Assembly (NCBI RefSeq): GCF_900114535.1
Contig: NZ_FOTK01000019.1
Span: forward strand, 1 to 64,000
Length of the DNA stretch: 64,000 nucleotides
Origin: Methylobacterium pseudosasicola
GTDB lineage: Bacteria > Pseudomonadota > Alphaproteobacteria > Rhizobiales > Beijerinckiaceae
Direction of reading: 5' to 3'
Part shown: piece by piece, positions 35,195 to 43,005 of the stretch
Layout of the letters: each line of letters starts with the position of its first letter
How positions within the stretch are numbered: the first letter of the stretch is position 1
The notes under the pieces: generated by a model
Seen by the model: only the letters and a program-made list of their open reading frames with translations
What the model was told of the DNA's origin: nothing
Databases searched by the model: none
Made by a program: the position numbers and the translations under genes

Positions 35195-36377
35195 GGCTAG
35201 TTACAGCGTCGAGCGCTTCGAGCCGCGCGTCGTTCACTCATCTCCGATCAGCATCCGATGGCACGGCGATGCGGATCCGCGGGCCGATCGCGACTGGCTC
35301 GTGCAGGATCTGATCAGCGAGACCGGCAAGGGCCTCATGCCTGGCCAGTGGGGTTCCGGAAAGACCTTCACGGCGCTCGACCTCTCCGCGTCCATAATGA
35401 CAGGCGAGCCGTTCGCCGGCCGGCGGGTTATGCGCCGCGGCGGCGTGCTGTTCGTCGCCTCGGAAGGTGCCTTCGAGATCCCGATCCGCTTGAGGGGGCT
35501 CGTTCACGGCAAGCTCGGCTCGGACACAACCGAACGTCTGCCGTTCGCTTGGATTGAGGACTGCCCCCGCCTCCTGAGCACCGAGGCGGTGGCGCAACTC
35601 GCCGCGACGGCAAAAGCCGCGGCCGACCATCTGCGCGAGACGTTCGATCTTCCGCTTGCGATGATCATCATCGACACGGTGGCCGCCGCCGCCGGCTTCG
35701 GCGACGAGAATAGCGCCGCCGAGGCCCAGAAGGTCATGAACGCTATGGAGGCGTTGAGCCGTCAGACCGGCGCGTTCGTCCTCGGCATCGACCACTTCGG
35801 GAAGACGACCGAGACCGGTACCCGCGGCTCCTCCGCCAAGGAAGCGGCCGCCGACGTGGTGTTGGCGGTTCTGGCCAACCGCGATGAAGGCGGCACGATC
35901 TCCAACACGCGCATGGCGATCCGGAAGGTGCGCGGCGCTCGCTGCGGTTACGAGATCCCGTTCGCCTTGGAGGTGATCACCGTCGGCGAGAACTACGATC
36001 AGGAGCCGATCACTACCTGCGTGGTGCAGTGGCAGACGGACCGCACATCCACCGCTGCGATGGCGGCCGGGAAGGAGCGCTGGCCGACATCCGTGAAGGT
36101 GTTCCGGCAAGCCCTGCTGTCGAGCCTTGCCGACGACGGCATTCGCGCCTGGCCGTTCGGCGACGAGGGCGCCGAGGTTCGCGCCGTGCCGTTGCAGACC
36201 GTGAAAACCGGCTTCAGCGCGATCTACCCGGCGGATGGGGATGACGAGGCTAAGCGCACCGAGGCGAAGCGGAAGGCCTTCAAGCGCGCCGTCGATACCT
36301 GCCTCGGCCGCAGCCTGATCGGCTCCGTCGCGCTCAAGGGTGTCGACCATCTCTGGCTGATCGAGGCCGCGGAATGA
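35187..36377 (+). CDS. RepA-like AAA ATPase / helicase
   Basis: The 396-residue RecA-fold ATPase has Walker A in MPGQWGSGKTFTALDLSAS (about 50), Walker B in LAMIIIDTVAAAAG (about 158-170) and a GIDHFGKTTETGTRGSS loop, as in plasmid RepA hexameric helicases. The C-terminal 120 residues (from about 275) are a winged-helix-like region. Overlaps the Toprim gene by eight bases; CGGAGG lies before the start. Together they form the replication module, and the repeat cluster starts eight bases after the stop. Confidence 0.85.
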   Translation: MAEASYSVERFEPRVVHSSPISIRWHGDADPRADRDWLVQDLISETGKGLMPGQWGSGKTFTALDLSASIMTGEPFAGRRVMRRGGVLFVASEGAFEIPIRLRGLVHGKLGSDTTERLPFAWIEDCPRLLSTEAVAQLAATAKAAADHLRETFDLPLAMIIIDTVAAAAGFGDENSAAEAQKVMNAMEALSRQTGAFVLGIDHFGKTTETGTRGSSAKEAAADVVLAVLANRDEGGTISNTRMAIRKVRGARCGYEIPFALEVITVGENYDQEPITTCVVQWQTDRTSTAAMAAGKERWPTSVKVFRQALLSSLADDGIRAWPFGDEGAEVRAVPLQTVKTGFSAIYPADGDDEAKRTEAKRKAFKRAVDTCLGRSLIGSVALKGVDHLWLIEAAE

Positions 36378-36384
36378 TCGGTTC

Positions 36385-36484
36385 GACCGGACGGACAGGA
36401 CAGATCCCTAGGGTTTTGTCCTGTCCGTCCGGTCCCGGACGCCGGACAAACCGGACATCTGTCCGGCGCGTCCGCTTTGTCCGG
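36385..36484. repeat. CCGGAC/GTCCGG repeat cluster, candidate replication origin
   Basis: A perfect 18-bp inverted repeat (36385-36402 with 36417-36434, around a loop with CCCTAGGG) is followed by further CCGGAC and TGTCCGG copies near 36435-36484, including GGACGCCGGACA facing TGTCCGGCGCGTCC. Such dense short repeats right behind a helicase gene fit an origin with iterons or a repressor site. It is not a classical terminator because no T run follows on the plus strand. Confidence 0.55.
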
Positions 36485-36524
36485 TCACCTTCTCCCGCGC
36501 ACAGGAACGCCTTCAAAACCGGGC

Positions 36525-36962
36525 ATGCCGATGATTGATCGCGACCGCTTCGAGAAATGTCTCGCCCTGGCCAAGCGCGGCGCTACAGCCGGCGAGCGGG
36601 CCGCCGGCCTTGCCGCTGCCGAGCGTATTGCTTCGTCGGCCGGCATGACGCTGGCGGAAGCTAAGACTGCCGTCGGACGCTCTCGGCCAGCCCCGCCAAG
36701 AATGGATTGGCCGTACCCACCGCCCCACACGTCACGTCGGACCACGCCTAGGGCGAAACCGAGGCGGCCCGTGAAGCCGCCAACGCTTGAGGAGGTGCTT
36801 CGGCAGAGGGCTGAGGCTGATGCGGAACGGCGGCGGGCAGCCGCCGCGGCGGATCGCAGGCTGCTGAAGGAATTGGCCGAGCAGGCAGCCTACGAAGCGC
36901 AGCAGCGGGAGATGCAGGCCGTGCGCGATCGGGAGTGGGCCCGTTCACGCGCCCAGTCGTGA
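36525..36962 (+). CDS. DUF2786-like protein with charged coiled-coil tail
   Basis: The protein has 145 residues from the ATG at 36525. Residues about 5-45 (FEKCLALAKRGATAGERAAG, LAAAERIASSAGMTLAEA) match the helical DUF2786 domain, found in many phage and plasmid proteins. A Pro/Arg-rich link and a long Ala/Arg/Glu helix (AEADAERRRAAAAADRRLLK) follow. It stands alone after the repeat cluster. Function unknown. Confidence 0.6.
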   Translation: MPMIDRDRFEKCLALAKRGATAGERAAGLAAAERIASSAGMTLAEAKTAVGRSRPAPPRMDWPYPPPHTSRRTTPRAKPRRPVKPPTLEEVLRQRAEADAERRRAAAAADRRLLKELAEQAAYEAQQREMQAVRDREWARSRAQS

Positions 36963-36997
36963 GGCGTTGCTAGTTCAACCGGCGCCTGCGTCATTCC

Positions 36998-37276
36998 TCA
37001 ACGGGCATCCGGCGGCATTGAGGACGGCTCGACAGGCCAAGCCTTGGGGGTCGGATCGCACTCGACTGTCCGATAGTCGGCCGGCCGAGAGCGCAGCTCG
37101 TGTCGAGCCTGCTCAAGATACTCCTGACGCTCTTCTTCCGTCAGGCACATGACGCTGTGGCCCTTGTCGGCCTCGCGCTGCATCGCTTCCTTGTCCCAGG
37201 CCCGGTCATCGTGGGTCGTGTCGATGAAGTTGCTTTTGGCGCGGGCCAGCACTTCGGCCTCGGTGGACTCGGTCAT
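36998..37276 (-). CDS. Small hydrophilic unknown protein
   Basis: The 92-residue acidic protein MTESTEAEVLARAKSNFIDT has a helical middle (AMQREADKGHSVMCLTEEER, QEYLEQARHELRSRPADYRT). No signal or membrane segment. The start at 37276 is chosen because the upstream extension is Arg/Pro-rich. Convergent with the DUF2786-like gene. Probably a cargo gene of unknown role. Confidence 0.5.
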   Translation of the reverse strand: MTESTEAEVLARAKSNFIDTTHDDRAWDKEAMQREADKGHSVMCLTEEERQEYLEQARHELRSRPADYRTVECDPTPKAWPVEPSSMPPDAR

Positions 37277-37445
37277 GCTCTCGCCTCCGACTCGTCGCCG
37301 CACACGAAGCAAAAGCCCCGCCACCGACCGACGCAACGACATTTGATGGAGGTTAACGCTCGAAATGCGGGTCGGGAGATCGGATGGCCTCACAATCACG
37401 TTGACGATCGTTGCGGCCCCCGTCTCTGCCGCCCACCGTGTGGCC

Positions 37446-37610
37446 CTATGGCTTGGGCTTCTGGCTCGGCGGGGCCGACTGATCGGTCTGCGGCTCCATC
37501 TTGGACGAGTCTGCCTTGGTGGGCGTGTTGTTCTCGGCCTTCTTGTCGTCGCAGCCGGCCATGCCGGTGGCAAGCAAGGCGATGAGTACGAGGGGTTTCA
37601 CGGCGTTCAT
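37446..37610 (-). CDS. Small lipoprotein
   Basis: The 54-residue protein MNAVKPLVLIALLATGMAGC has a lipobox ending at Cys20, followed by DDKKAENN and a polar Pro/Gln tail. Asp at +2 of the mature lipoprotein would favour inner-membrane retention. Phage-borne small lipoproteins can block superinfection, which is a hypothesis only. It is preceded by GGAGAC as RBS. Confidence 0.6.
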   Translation of the reverse strand: MNAVKPLVLIALLATGMAGCDDKKAENNTPTKADSSKMEPQTDQSAPPSQKPKP

Positions 37611-37738
37611 GGCGGTCTCCAGCCTGCCCGGTGACGGGCGCGGTGAACGCCGAGCGGACTGAGACCGTTCCGGCAGCGGCGCTGTTGGCATTCAAGCACT
37701 CGACAGCTACGCATTGGCCAGCGCTTTGAAGGGTACCT

Positions 37739-37927
37739 GTGTTCGTCCCACCCGATCAGCGATCCGTCCCGCCACCGTGGGAGCCGCCGCGGAAACCATC
37801 TCGGGATGCCAAGCGGGCTGAGAACGCCGCCGTCACACTCATCATCCTGATCTCGATCCTCGGGCTGTTCGCGCCGATCGCAGGCGGCACGCTGATCGCG
37901 GTGATCGCAGCCCTGTTTGGACACTGA
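37739..37927 (+). CDS. Small single-helix membrane protein
   Basis: The GTG-initiated 62-residue frame has a polar Pro-rich start (VPPDQRSVPPPWEPPRKPS), a basic patch and a membrane helix with a short turn (AAVTLIILISILGLFAPIAG, then GTLIAVIAALFGH). Start codon and reality are uncertain because of the short length, but the hydrophobic pattern is convincing. Divergent from the lipoprotein gene. Confidence 0.45.
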   Translation: MFVPPDQRSVPPPWEPPRKPSRDAKRAENAAVTLIILISILGLFAPIAGGTLIAVIAALFGH

Positions 37928-37951
37928 GGATCAGAGCCGCCTTCGCCGCAC

Positions 37952-38164
37952 TCAGACCATCACATTGACGACTTGGCCTGCTCCGGCGCCAGCAGCGGAA
38001 TTAGAGGCCGGCGGTGCTGGCGGGGGCGCCGGCTTGTCGATCACAACGGCCATAGACTGCTTGCCGTTCAGGGGCATGCCGGCTCGGATCGCCTCCGTCT
38101 CCGCAGCCCGGATCATGCCGAAATAATTGTTAGACGAGACGCTAATCATAAAATGCGACTCCAA
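37952..38164 (-). CDS. Small unknown protein
   Basis: This frame of 70 residues (65 from the second Met, MISVSSNNYFGMIRAAETEA) has a short helical region and a Pro/Ala-rich tail ending GAGAGQVVNVMV. A similar VVNVMV-type ending is encoded by the minus frame near 37400 (IVNVIV), which hints at two related small genes, though this is weak. Function unknown. Confidence 0.35.
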   Translation of the reverse strand: MESHFMISVSSNNYFGMIRAAETEAIRAGMPLNGKQSMAVVIDKPAPPPAPPASNSAAGAGAGQVVNVMV

Positions 38165-38283
38165 TTCAGCACAGACTGAATGGCGCCGATTAAAGGGGTG
38201 TTAAATCGCCCACTACACTGCAATCGTATTCAAAGTACACTTACGGTCCGCGGGGCGGGACGCTGGCGGCGCTGCCAGCTCCG

Positions 38284-38535
38284 TCACTCCATAAGATCGG
38301 TCAAAGCCCCGATCTCGTTCGAGCTTTTCCAGACCGTCTCGCAGCCGATCACCTTCTCGGTGGCATCGAAGGTCAGCGTGAACTTGTCCGGCACGCGCTC
38401 GGCGCCGTCCAATCTGACACGCACACCCCACTTCGAGATGTCGTGGATCACGCATGGGATCGCCACGTCACCAGGCACAGCGATGTGCCCGATCATGTTG
38501 ATGGAAACGCGGCGGGCAGTTCGCTGATTGTCCAT
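38284..38535 (-). CDS. PilZ-domain protein
   Basis: The 83-residue single-domain protein begins MDNQRTARRVSINMIGHIAV, carrying the Arg-rich first half of the c-di-GMP motif (RxxxR-like), then IPCVIHDISKWGVRVRLDGA, corresponding to the (D/N)xSxxG strand with Lys-Trp in place of the usual small residues. It may sense c-di-GMP or be a degenerate PilZ. Such small PilZ proteins are abundant in Methylobacterium, so it could be captured host cargo. It is unusual inside a phage-like element. Confidence 0.7.
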   Translation of the reverse strand: MDNQRTARRVSINMIGHIAVPGDVAIPCVIHDISKWGVRVRLDGAERVPDKFTLTFDATEKVIGCETVWKSSNEIGALTDLME

Positions 38536-38628
38536 GGGGCACTCGCGTAAAGCGGAGTATCCTGCCGGACGAATACGCTACAAACCGTTCGTGAATTGCA
38601 TCGAATTGAGCATGCGCCTAGCGCCTTG

Positions 38629-38934
38629 TCAGTTTTGCCGGCTCGGCATCCATCGGGACAGGAAGCGGGGTGACCGGACGACGTTGGTCTCGTCGCGGTC
38701 AGACGGTTCCTCATCCGGCAGCAGCGACGCGATCAGCTGCAGAAGGTTGTCCCGCTCTTGGCCATGGAACAGGACCAGGAAGGAACCGAGGTCCAGCTCG
38801 ACCTCCGGCTCATCGTCCGAGGGGCGATGGACCACATAGGGCTGCCCCGTATTCAGATCTCGCATTAGTGACCAACGGTCTCCGGCGGATCCGACGTGAA
38901 ACTCCCTAGCCACCCGCGGCGCTTGCTCAATCAT
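38629..38934 (-). CDS. Hypothetical protein of a common rhizobial small family
   Basis: The 101-residue protein MIEQAPRVAREFHVGSAGDR continues WSLMRDLNTGQPYVVHRPSD and LDLGSFLVLFHGQERDNLLQ. The layout of a GDRW..LRD..TG..YV.H core plus an acidic SF(L) stretch resembles small unknown proteins found in several copies in Hyphomicrobiales. No enzyme motif. It is convergent with nothing close; the PilZ gene lies downstream on the same strand. Confidence 0.5.
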   Translation of the reverse strand: MIEQAPRVAREFHVGSAGDRWSLMRDLNTGQPYVVHRPSDDEPEVELDLGSFLVLFHGQERDNLLQLIASLLPDEEPSDRDETNVVRSPRFLSRWMPSRQN

Positions 38935-39137
38935 GGCTCCTCGACGCAAAACTGTAATTCAGAGGTGCGGCATATTGGCATGAAAATTTGGGCGGAAATA
39001 TAACATAGCGCAACAGTGGATAACTAAGGACGACAGGACGGCAGCACAGCGATTTGGATCCTCGACTCCAACGGCTTGCCGCATTGCAATAGGCCGCCCA
39101 TCGTCTCGCTACGCAGTGATTGAGGCGTAGCCACATC

Positions 39138-39356
39138 ATGACAAATCTTCTCCGACGAGACGCATTGCTCCGGTTCAAGGTCGAGACTGATCTCGCCCGC
39201 GCCGTCGAAACCACCGCCCGGCATCGCGGCCAGACCATGTCGGAGTTCGTGCGCCAGAGCGTCCGCGCGCACCTCGCCCGTCACGGCGTTCGGCTCAGTC
39301 CCGACGACGGTCCCCGCACGCCTCCGGCCGCGCCCGCCCTCCGTCAGGCAGCGTGA
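39138..39356 (+). CDS. Ribbon-helix-helix protein (CopG-like)
   Basis: The 72-residue protein has the RHH pattern: strand LRFKVETDLARAVETTARHR, helix, turn RGQTMSEFVRQSVRAHLARH. It is likely a small repressor. Its stop precedes the next ATG by two bases, and GTGAGG may serve as RBS for that gene, so the two are co-transcribed. Confidence 0.65.
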   Translation: MTNLLRRDALLRFKVETDLARAVETTARHRGQTMSEFVRQSVRAHLARHGVRLSPDDGPRTPPAAPALRQAA

Positions 39357-39358
39357 GG

Positions 39359-40048
39359 ATGGCCGGCATGAACGCGATCCCCACCGTCTCCGTTCGGCAC
39401 AACCGCCACGACGGCAACGTCGCGCCGTTCGTCAGCCTCGGCCGCAACCGGCCCGACCTGCAGCCTGTGCTTCCGGCTGCGCCCCGGACCTCAACGCAGA
39501 TTTCCGCTGAGCGTGCTGCCGCCCAGGCCGAACGCGAGGCCCTGGAAGCCAGCCGCGCCAACGTGCTGTTGAGCGGCCGCGCTGATGACGTGGCCGCCCT
39601 CGACCACCGCATTGCCCTCACCAAGATCCGGCTCGACCAGCTGGGGGCTCAGCACGCCGCCGCAGTGATCGCCGAAGCGCAGGCCCAGGCCGCGCACGAC
39701 GCCGAGCAGAAGCGCCGCAAGGATCTTCATCGCAAGGCCACGAAGGCCAGCGCCGAGGTCGAGAAGCTGGCTGCAGAGTACGTCACCGAGGCTCAGCGCT
39801 TGGTGCCCCTGCTGGAGAAGATCCGCGAGCGGGCCGCGCTGATTGAGGCCGCCAACTACGCCTTACCCGACGGCGCCGACCCGGTGCCGCCCGGTGAGCC
39901 CCGCTGCAGCTGGAACGGCAAGGCTGACCAGCCGCACTGCTCCATCGCCGGCCGCGTGAAGCTGCCCAATCCGGGCAACGACACCGGCTTCATCTGGGGC
40001 GAGGTCGCTGCCCCGCTTCCCTACAGGATCGTCCATGACTCGCTCTGA
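39359..40048 (+). CDS. Coiled-coil protein, unknown
   Basis: The 229-residue protein has a basic start (MAGMNAIPTVSVRHNRHDGN), a long helical part (about 45-160, EREALEASRANVLLSGRADD, RRKDLHRKATKASAEVEKLA) and a C-terminal part with two Cys (GEPRCSWNGKADQPHCSIAG). The central coil resembles scaffold- or spanin-like phage proteins, but no family is recognised. It overlaps the next start by 14 bases and follows the RHH gene closely. Confidence 0.55.
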   Translation: MAGMNAIPTVSVRHNRHDGNVAPFVSLGRNRPDLQPVLPAAPRTSTQISAERAAAQAEREALEASRANVLLSGRADDVAALDHRIALTKIRLDQLGAQHAAAVIAEAQAQAAHDAEQKRRKDLHRKATKASAEVEKLAAEYVTEAQRLVPLLEKIRERAALIEAANYALPDGADPVPPGEPRCSWNGKADQPHCSIAGRVKLPNPGNDTGFIWGEVAAPLPYRIVHDSL

Positions 40049-40301
40049 AATCGAGGAAGGCGCTGCCTGGGCGCGCCGGCTCTACCGCAAGCCCGAGCCG
40101 GCGGCCTCTGAGCGCAAGCTGAGTTCGGCAGAACGCGTTGCCGCTTGGCTGGCGCAGAACCGCGAGGCCGAAGCCAAGAGCACTCAGACCCGTTCGGCCG
40201 TGGAGCAGACCCGACGCGACCTGCACACGCCTGGCTCGGCCTTCGCGATCGGCGGTGAGAGGTATGCCGCCGACGGCTCTCGCTGGCAGCGCGTCGCCTG
40301 A
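40035..40301 (+). CDS. Small hydrophilic unknown protein
   Basis: The 88-residue protein starts MTRSEIEEGAAWARRLYRKP inside the end of the upstream gene (14-base overlap), so translation is probably coupled. It has an Ala/Glu/Arg helix (LSSAERVAAWLAQNREAEAK) and a C-terminal GGERYAADGSRWQRVA. Host-like coding bias. Role unknown. Confidence 0.5.
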   Translation: MTRSEIEEGAAWARRLYRKPEPAASERKLSSAERVAAWLAQNREAEAKSTQTRSAVEQTRRDLHTPGSAFAIGGERYAADGSRWQRVA

Positions 40302-40307
40302 ACGGAA

Positions 40308-40520
40308 TTGCGTGGGTCCAGCCCGCAAGGGCCTCCTGCCCACGCCATTGAGGGCGATGCAGTCAGCCCAACACCGGAGAGCCAGCCTGTCCCTTGCCTG
40401 ATCCATGGCCATGGAACCGAGGGATACGAAGGCCGGCACGACTGCACCCCTGACCAAGCAGGGATCCCGAGAGATCGCGGCGGAGGGGTCACCCCGCTGC
40501 GGTCTCCTCCCCAGCCCTAG
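40308..40520 (+). CDS. Doubtful small ORF
   Basis: A TTG-initiated 70-codon frame contains CLIHGHGTEGYEGRHDCTPD, which looks protein-like (paired Cys/His), but the rest is Pro-rich and third-base bias is weak. It fills the 230-bp gap before the next supported gene. Kept as a low-confidence entry. Confidence 0.25.
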   Translation: MRGSSPQGPPAHAIEGDAVSPTPESQPVPCLIHGHGTEGYEGRHDCTPDQAGIPRDRGGGVTPLRSPPQP

Positions 40521-40533
40521 CCGGAGAGCCGCC

Positions 40534-40716
40534 ATGGCAGCCACCAAGCCCGACACTTCAGCCCAGACCGACGTGCCGGTCATCGAGATCACGCCCATCG
40601 ATCATGGTGACGCCCACGGCATCGGCAACGTGGAGCAGGCGCCGATCCGGGCCGACCTATTGCACGAGACGGCCGCGGAGGTCGCAGCGCGTGACGCAGC
40701 GTGGCGTCGGGTCTGA
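40534..40716 (+). CDS. Small acidic unknown protein
   Basis: The 60-residue protein MAATKPDTSAQTDVPVIEIT continues PIDHGDAHGIGNVEQAPIRA and ends with a short helix (LLHETAAEVAARDAAWRRV). CCGGAGAGCCGCC is a good RBS. No known domain; composition suggests a soluble accessory protein. Convergent with the Gly-rich membrane protein gene. Confidence 0.5.
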   Translation: MAATKPDTSAQTDVPVIEITPIDHGDAHGIGNVEQAPIRADLLHETAAEVAARDAAWRRV

Positions 40717-40724
40717 CGACCGTG

Positions 40725-41009
40725 TCAGTTGCCGCCACCACCTCCACCGCCGTCTCCACCACCGCAGCTGCCGCCGTCGCTGGAGGAGCCGCCGTGCGAG
40801 CAGCCGTGGCCACTAGGGCCGCCGGAGCTGAAGCCAGGGTCGGAGGACGTGGACGACGAGTTGCCGCCCCATTCCCAGTCCCCACTGCCGTTGTAGGTGT
40901 AGCCGACCTGCGGGCGCCGCTCGCGCATCAGCAGGTTCAGGATGGCCGCCATCAGCGCAACTGCCGCGATGACGAAGACCGCAATCTCAATCGACTGCTT
41001 CATGTCCAT
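40725..41009 (-). CDS. Single-helix membrane protein with Gly/Ser/His/Cys tail
   Basis: The 94-residue protein MDMKQSIEIAVFVIAAVALM has one N-terminal membrane helix (about 5-27), a basic stop (RERRPQ) and a low-complexity C-terminal half of Gly, Ser, His and Cys (GHGCSHGGSSSDGGSCGGG). The tail could bind metal or be disordered in the cytoplasm or periplasm. Start 41009 preferred over a longer Thr/Glu extension. Function unknown. Confidence 0.5.
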   Translation of the reverse strand: MDMKQSIEIAVFVIAAVALMAAILNLLMRERRPQVGYTYNGSGDWEWGGNSSSTSSDPGFSSGGPSGHGCSHGGSSSDGGSCGGGDGGGGGGGN

Positions 41010-41236
41010 CAGAACCTCCATCGGTTCGTCGGTCTGATCAGTATAGCACACGCGCCCCTAGAGCGCTCGGAGCGGCTAGGTAGGTGGGACCCGCGGTCCA
41101 TCGGCCAGGGAGGGGATCCGGTCAGAGATGCCCCCATGCGAGTCCCTGGTTCCCCCGTGAGGAGGGTGGAGACCCAGGGTCCGCGCGAGTTTGGCTCGGC
41201 CGTTGATATTCACAGTTGTAAGGGGAGTTCAGCAGC

Positions 41237-41740
41237 ATGGCGACGATCGCAGAGCTTGCCGAACACATCGCTCTATCGGAGCGGCGGATCTACGAGCTTC
41301 AAGCCAAGGGCGTCATCTCGAAGGCAAAGCCCGGTGCGATTGATCTTGCTGAAGCGCGGCTCAGCTACATCCGGCATTTGCGCGAGAATGCGTCCGGCCG
41401 CGTGCCCACGGGTGATTTGGATCCGAGCCAAGAGTTGGCTCGAAAGAACCGCGCCTTGGCGATCCAGACCGAGATGAGGAACGACCTCGCGATCGGCAAG
41501 ATCGTCTTGGCGGACGTGGCTATCGCTTCACAGGTTCTGCTGTGTCGGAAGCTGAAGAACAAGTTCCAGGGCCTGCCGAGCCGGGCGGCGCCGCGAGGCG
41601 TGCACATGAAGACCACTGCGGAATTGCAGGGGCTTCTCGCTCAAGAAGTCGACCTTATCCTGACCGAGCTGGGCGACGGTGATGGGCTAGTGAGCTTGGA
41701 CGAGGTGAAGGCCGAGATCGGCACGGACGATTTGGCATGA
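41237..41740 (+). CDS. Phage DNA-packaging protein Nu1-like (small terminase subunit)
   Basis: The 167-residue protein has an N-terminal winged HTH (IAELAEHIALSERRIYELQA, KGVISKAKPGAIDLAEARLS) as in lambda Nu1. A helical region (SQELARKNRALAIQTEMRND, LCRKLKNKFQGLPSRAAPRG) that usually drives assembly and binds the large subunit follows. It would recognise DNA for packaging. No large terminase gene is present nearby, as in satellites that reuse helper machinery. Its stop overlaps the next small start as ATGA. Confidence 0.75.
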   Translation: MATIAELAEHIALSERRIYELQAKGVISKAKPGAIDLAEARLSYIRHLRENASGRVPTGDLDPSQELARKNRALAIQTEMRNDLAIGKIVLADVAIASQVLLCRKLKNKFQGLPSRAAPRGVHMKTTAELQGLLAQEVDLILTELGDGDGLVSLDEVKAEIGTDDLA

Positions 41741-41859
41741 CCGACCAATCGAACCCCCAGCCTACAGCCTCGAACGACCCGCCCCGCATCGGGGAGATCC
41801 GGGAGCTGTTCGGCGTGCGGCTGCAGTGGAATGGCTCCCAGTGGGTAAAGGTGACCTGA
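41737..41859 (+). CDS. Very small unknown protein between terminase and hub genes
   Basis: The 40-residue frame MTDQSNPQPTASNDPPRIGE ends LQWNGSQWVKVT. It starts in an ATGA overlap with the Nu1-like gene and stops one base before the hub start, so it is well embedded in the operon. Resembles small tail-associated proteins with a single Trp-containing strand, but this is only an impression. Confidence 0.5.
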   Translation: MTDQSNPQPTASNDPPRIGEIRELFGVRLQWNGSQWVKVT

Positions 41860-41860
41860 C

Positions 41861-42976
41861 ATGCCCAAGCCGCAGGAGGTCGCCTCAATCAAGGTGAAGG
41901 GCAAGAACTACCTCAACTGGCAGACGGTGTCGGTCACCCGGTCCGGCGTCGACCTGTTCCCGAAGTTCGCCTTTACGGCAGCGGCGCCGGCCGAGAGCGC
42001 TCCGGACTTCGCCTCCATGAAGCTCGGGATCGGCGATCCTTGCGAAGTGATCCTCGGCGGGCGCCAGGCCGTCTCCGAGGGGCGCATCACCGGCCGGCAG
42101 CCGGCCTACGATGCCAGGGAGCACGGTCTGCAGATCACCGGCACGACCCGCTCGCAGGTGATCGCCCGCGCGACCGTTGATCACAACAAGGGCGAGTTCA
42201 AAGGCTACTCGCTGAGTCAGATCGCCAACGCCGTGCTCAAACCCTACGGCGTGAAGTTCAGTCTGAAGGGCGACACGACAGATGCTGACAAGGCCTTCCC
42301 GAAGGTCAACGTACTGGCCGGCGAGAGCGTCTTCGCCTTCATCGAGCGCCTGTGCCGGTTCCGGAACATCTACTTGTTGCCCGGCCAGGGCGCGGACATC
42401 GTCGGCTACAGGCTGAAGGCCAAGTCTGGGGCCATCGCCGAGTTGGAGGAAGGCCGCAACATCCTCGCGGCCAACGCGGTGTTCGACTACCAGGACGCCT
42501 TCTCCGAGATCCAGTCCATCGGCCAGCAGCCCGGCAACGACCAGACCTTCGGCGATGCCTCCAGAGACGTGACCGCCACGGTGAAGAACTCGGCCGTCAC
42601 AGAGCACGCGCCGTACCACCTGATCGCCGAAATGCCCGGTGACCAGACCGACATGCGGATGCAAGCCCAGCACGAGAACGGGTTCAATCTTGCCAACCAG
42701 ATCAACGTGAACATCAAGATCCAGGGTTGGTTCAAGGACCAGAACAGCCTCTGGCTAGAGCACATCGGCGATGTCGTGTCGGTCTACTCCCCGATGTTGT
42801 TCACCAAAGACCGCATGCAACTGGCGATCCAGGCTGTGACCTCTTCACAGGGGCCGCAGGGCACGACCACCGACATCAGCTTGGTCCTTCCGGAAGCCTT
42901 CAACGGCGGTGGCCAGACCCAATCCAACGCCGGCCAGGGCGGTTCCGGCGGTACGCCACCCGGCCTCTACACCTAA
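41861..42976 (+). CDS. Mu P-like baseplate hub protein
   Basis: The 371-residue protein is close in length to the Mu gp44/P hub (379). Features include ASIKVKGKNYLNWQTVSVTR at the N-terminus, ITGTTRSQVIARATVDHNKG and VNVLAGESVFAFIERLCRFR (typical of the gpD/P hub fold), YSPMLFTKDRMQLAIQAVTS, and a Gly/Ser-rich tail. It would form the tip hub of a contractile tail. The neighbouring tape measure supports tail identity, but sheath, tube and spike genes are missing. Confidence 0.8.
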   Translation: MPKPQEVASIKVKGKNYLNWQTVSVTRSGVDLFPKFAFTAAAPAESAPDFASMKLGIGDPCEVILGGRQAVSEGRITGRQPAYDAREHGLQITGTTRSQVIARATVDHNKGEFKGYSLSQIANAVLKPYGVKFSLKGDTTDADKAFPKVNVLAGESVFAFIERLCRFRNIYLLPGQGADIVGYRLKAKSGAIAELEEGRNILAANAVFDYQDAFSEIQSIGQQPGNDQTFGDASRDVTATVKNSAVTEHAPYHLIAEMPGDQTDMRMQAQHENGFNLANQINVNIKIQGWFKDQNSLWLEHIGDVVSVYSPMLFTKDRMQLAIQAVTSSQGPQGTTTDISLVLPEAFNGGGQTQSNAGQGGSGGTPPGLYT

Positions 42977-43005
42977 CCGAACCAGAGACACGATAGGAGG
43001 CCGGC

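Noticed and set aside
36385..36434. 18-bp inverted repeat as a rho-independent terminator
   Set aside because: No T run follows on the plus strand and further copies of the same core continue to the right, so a replication or regulatory site is more likely.
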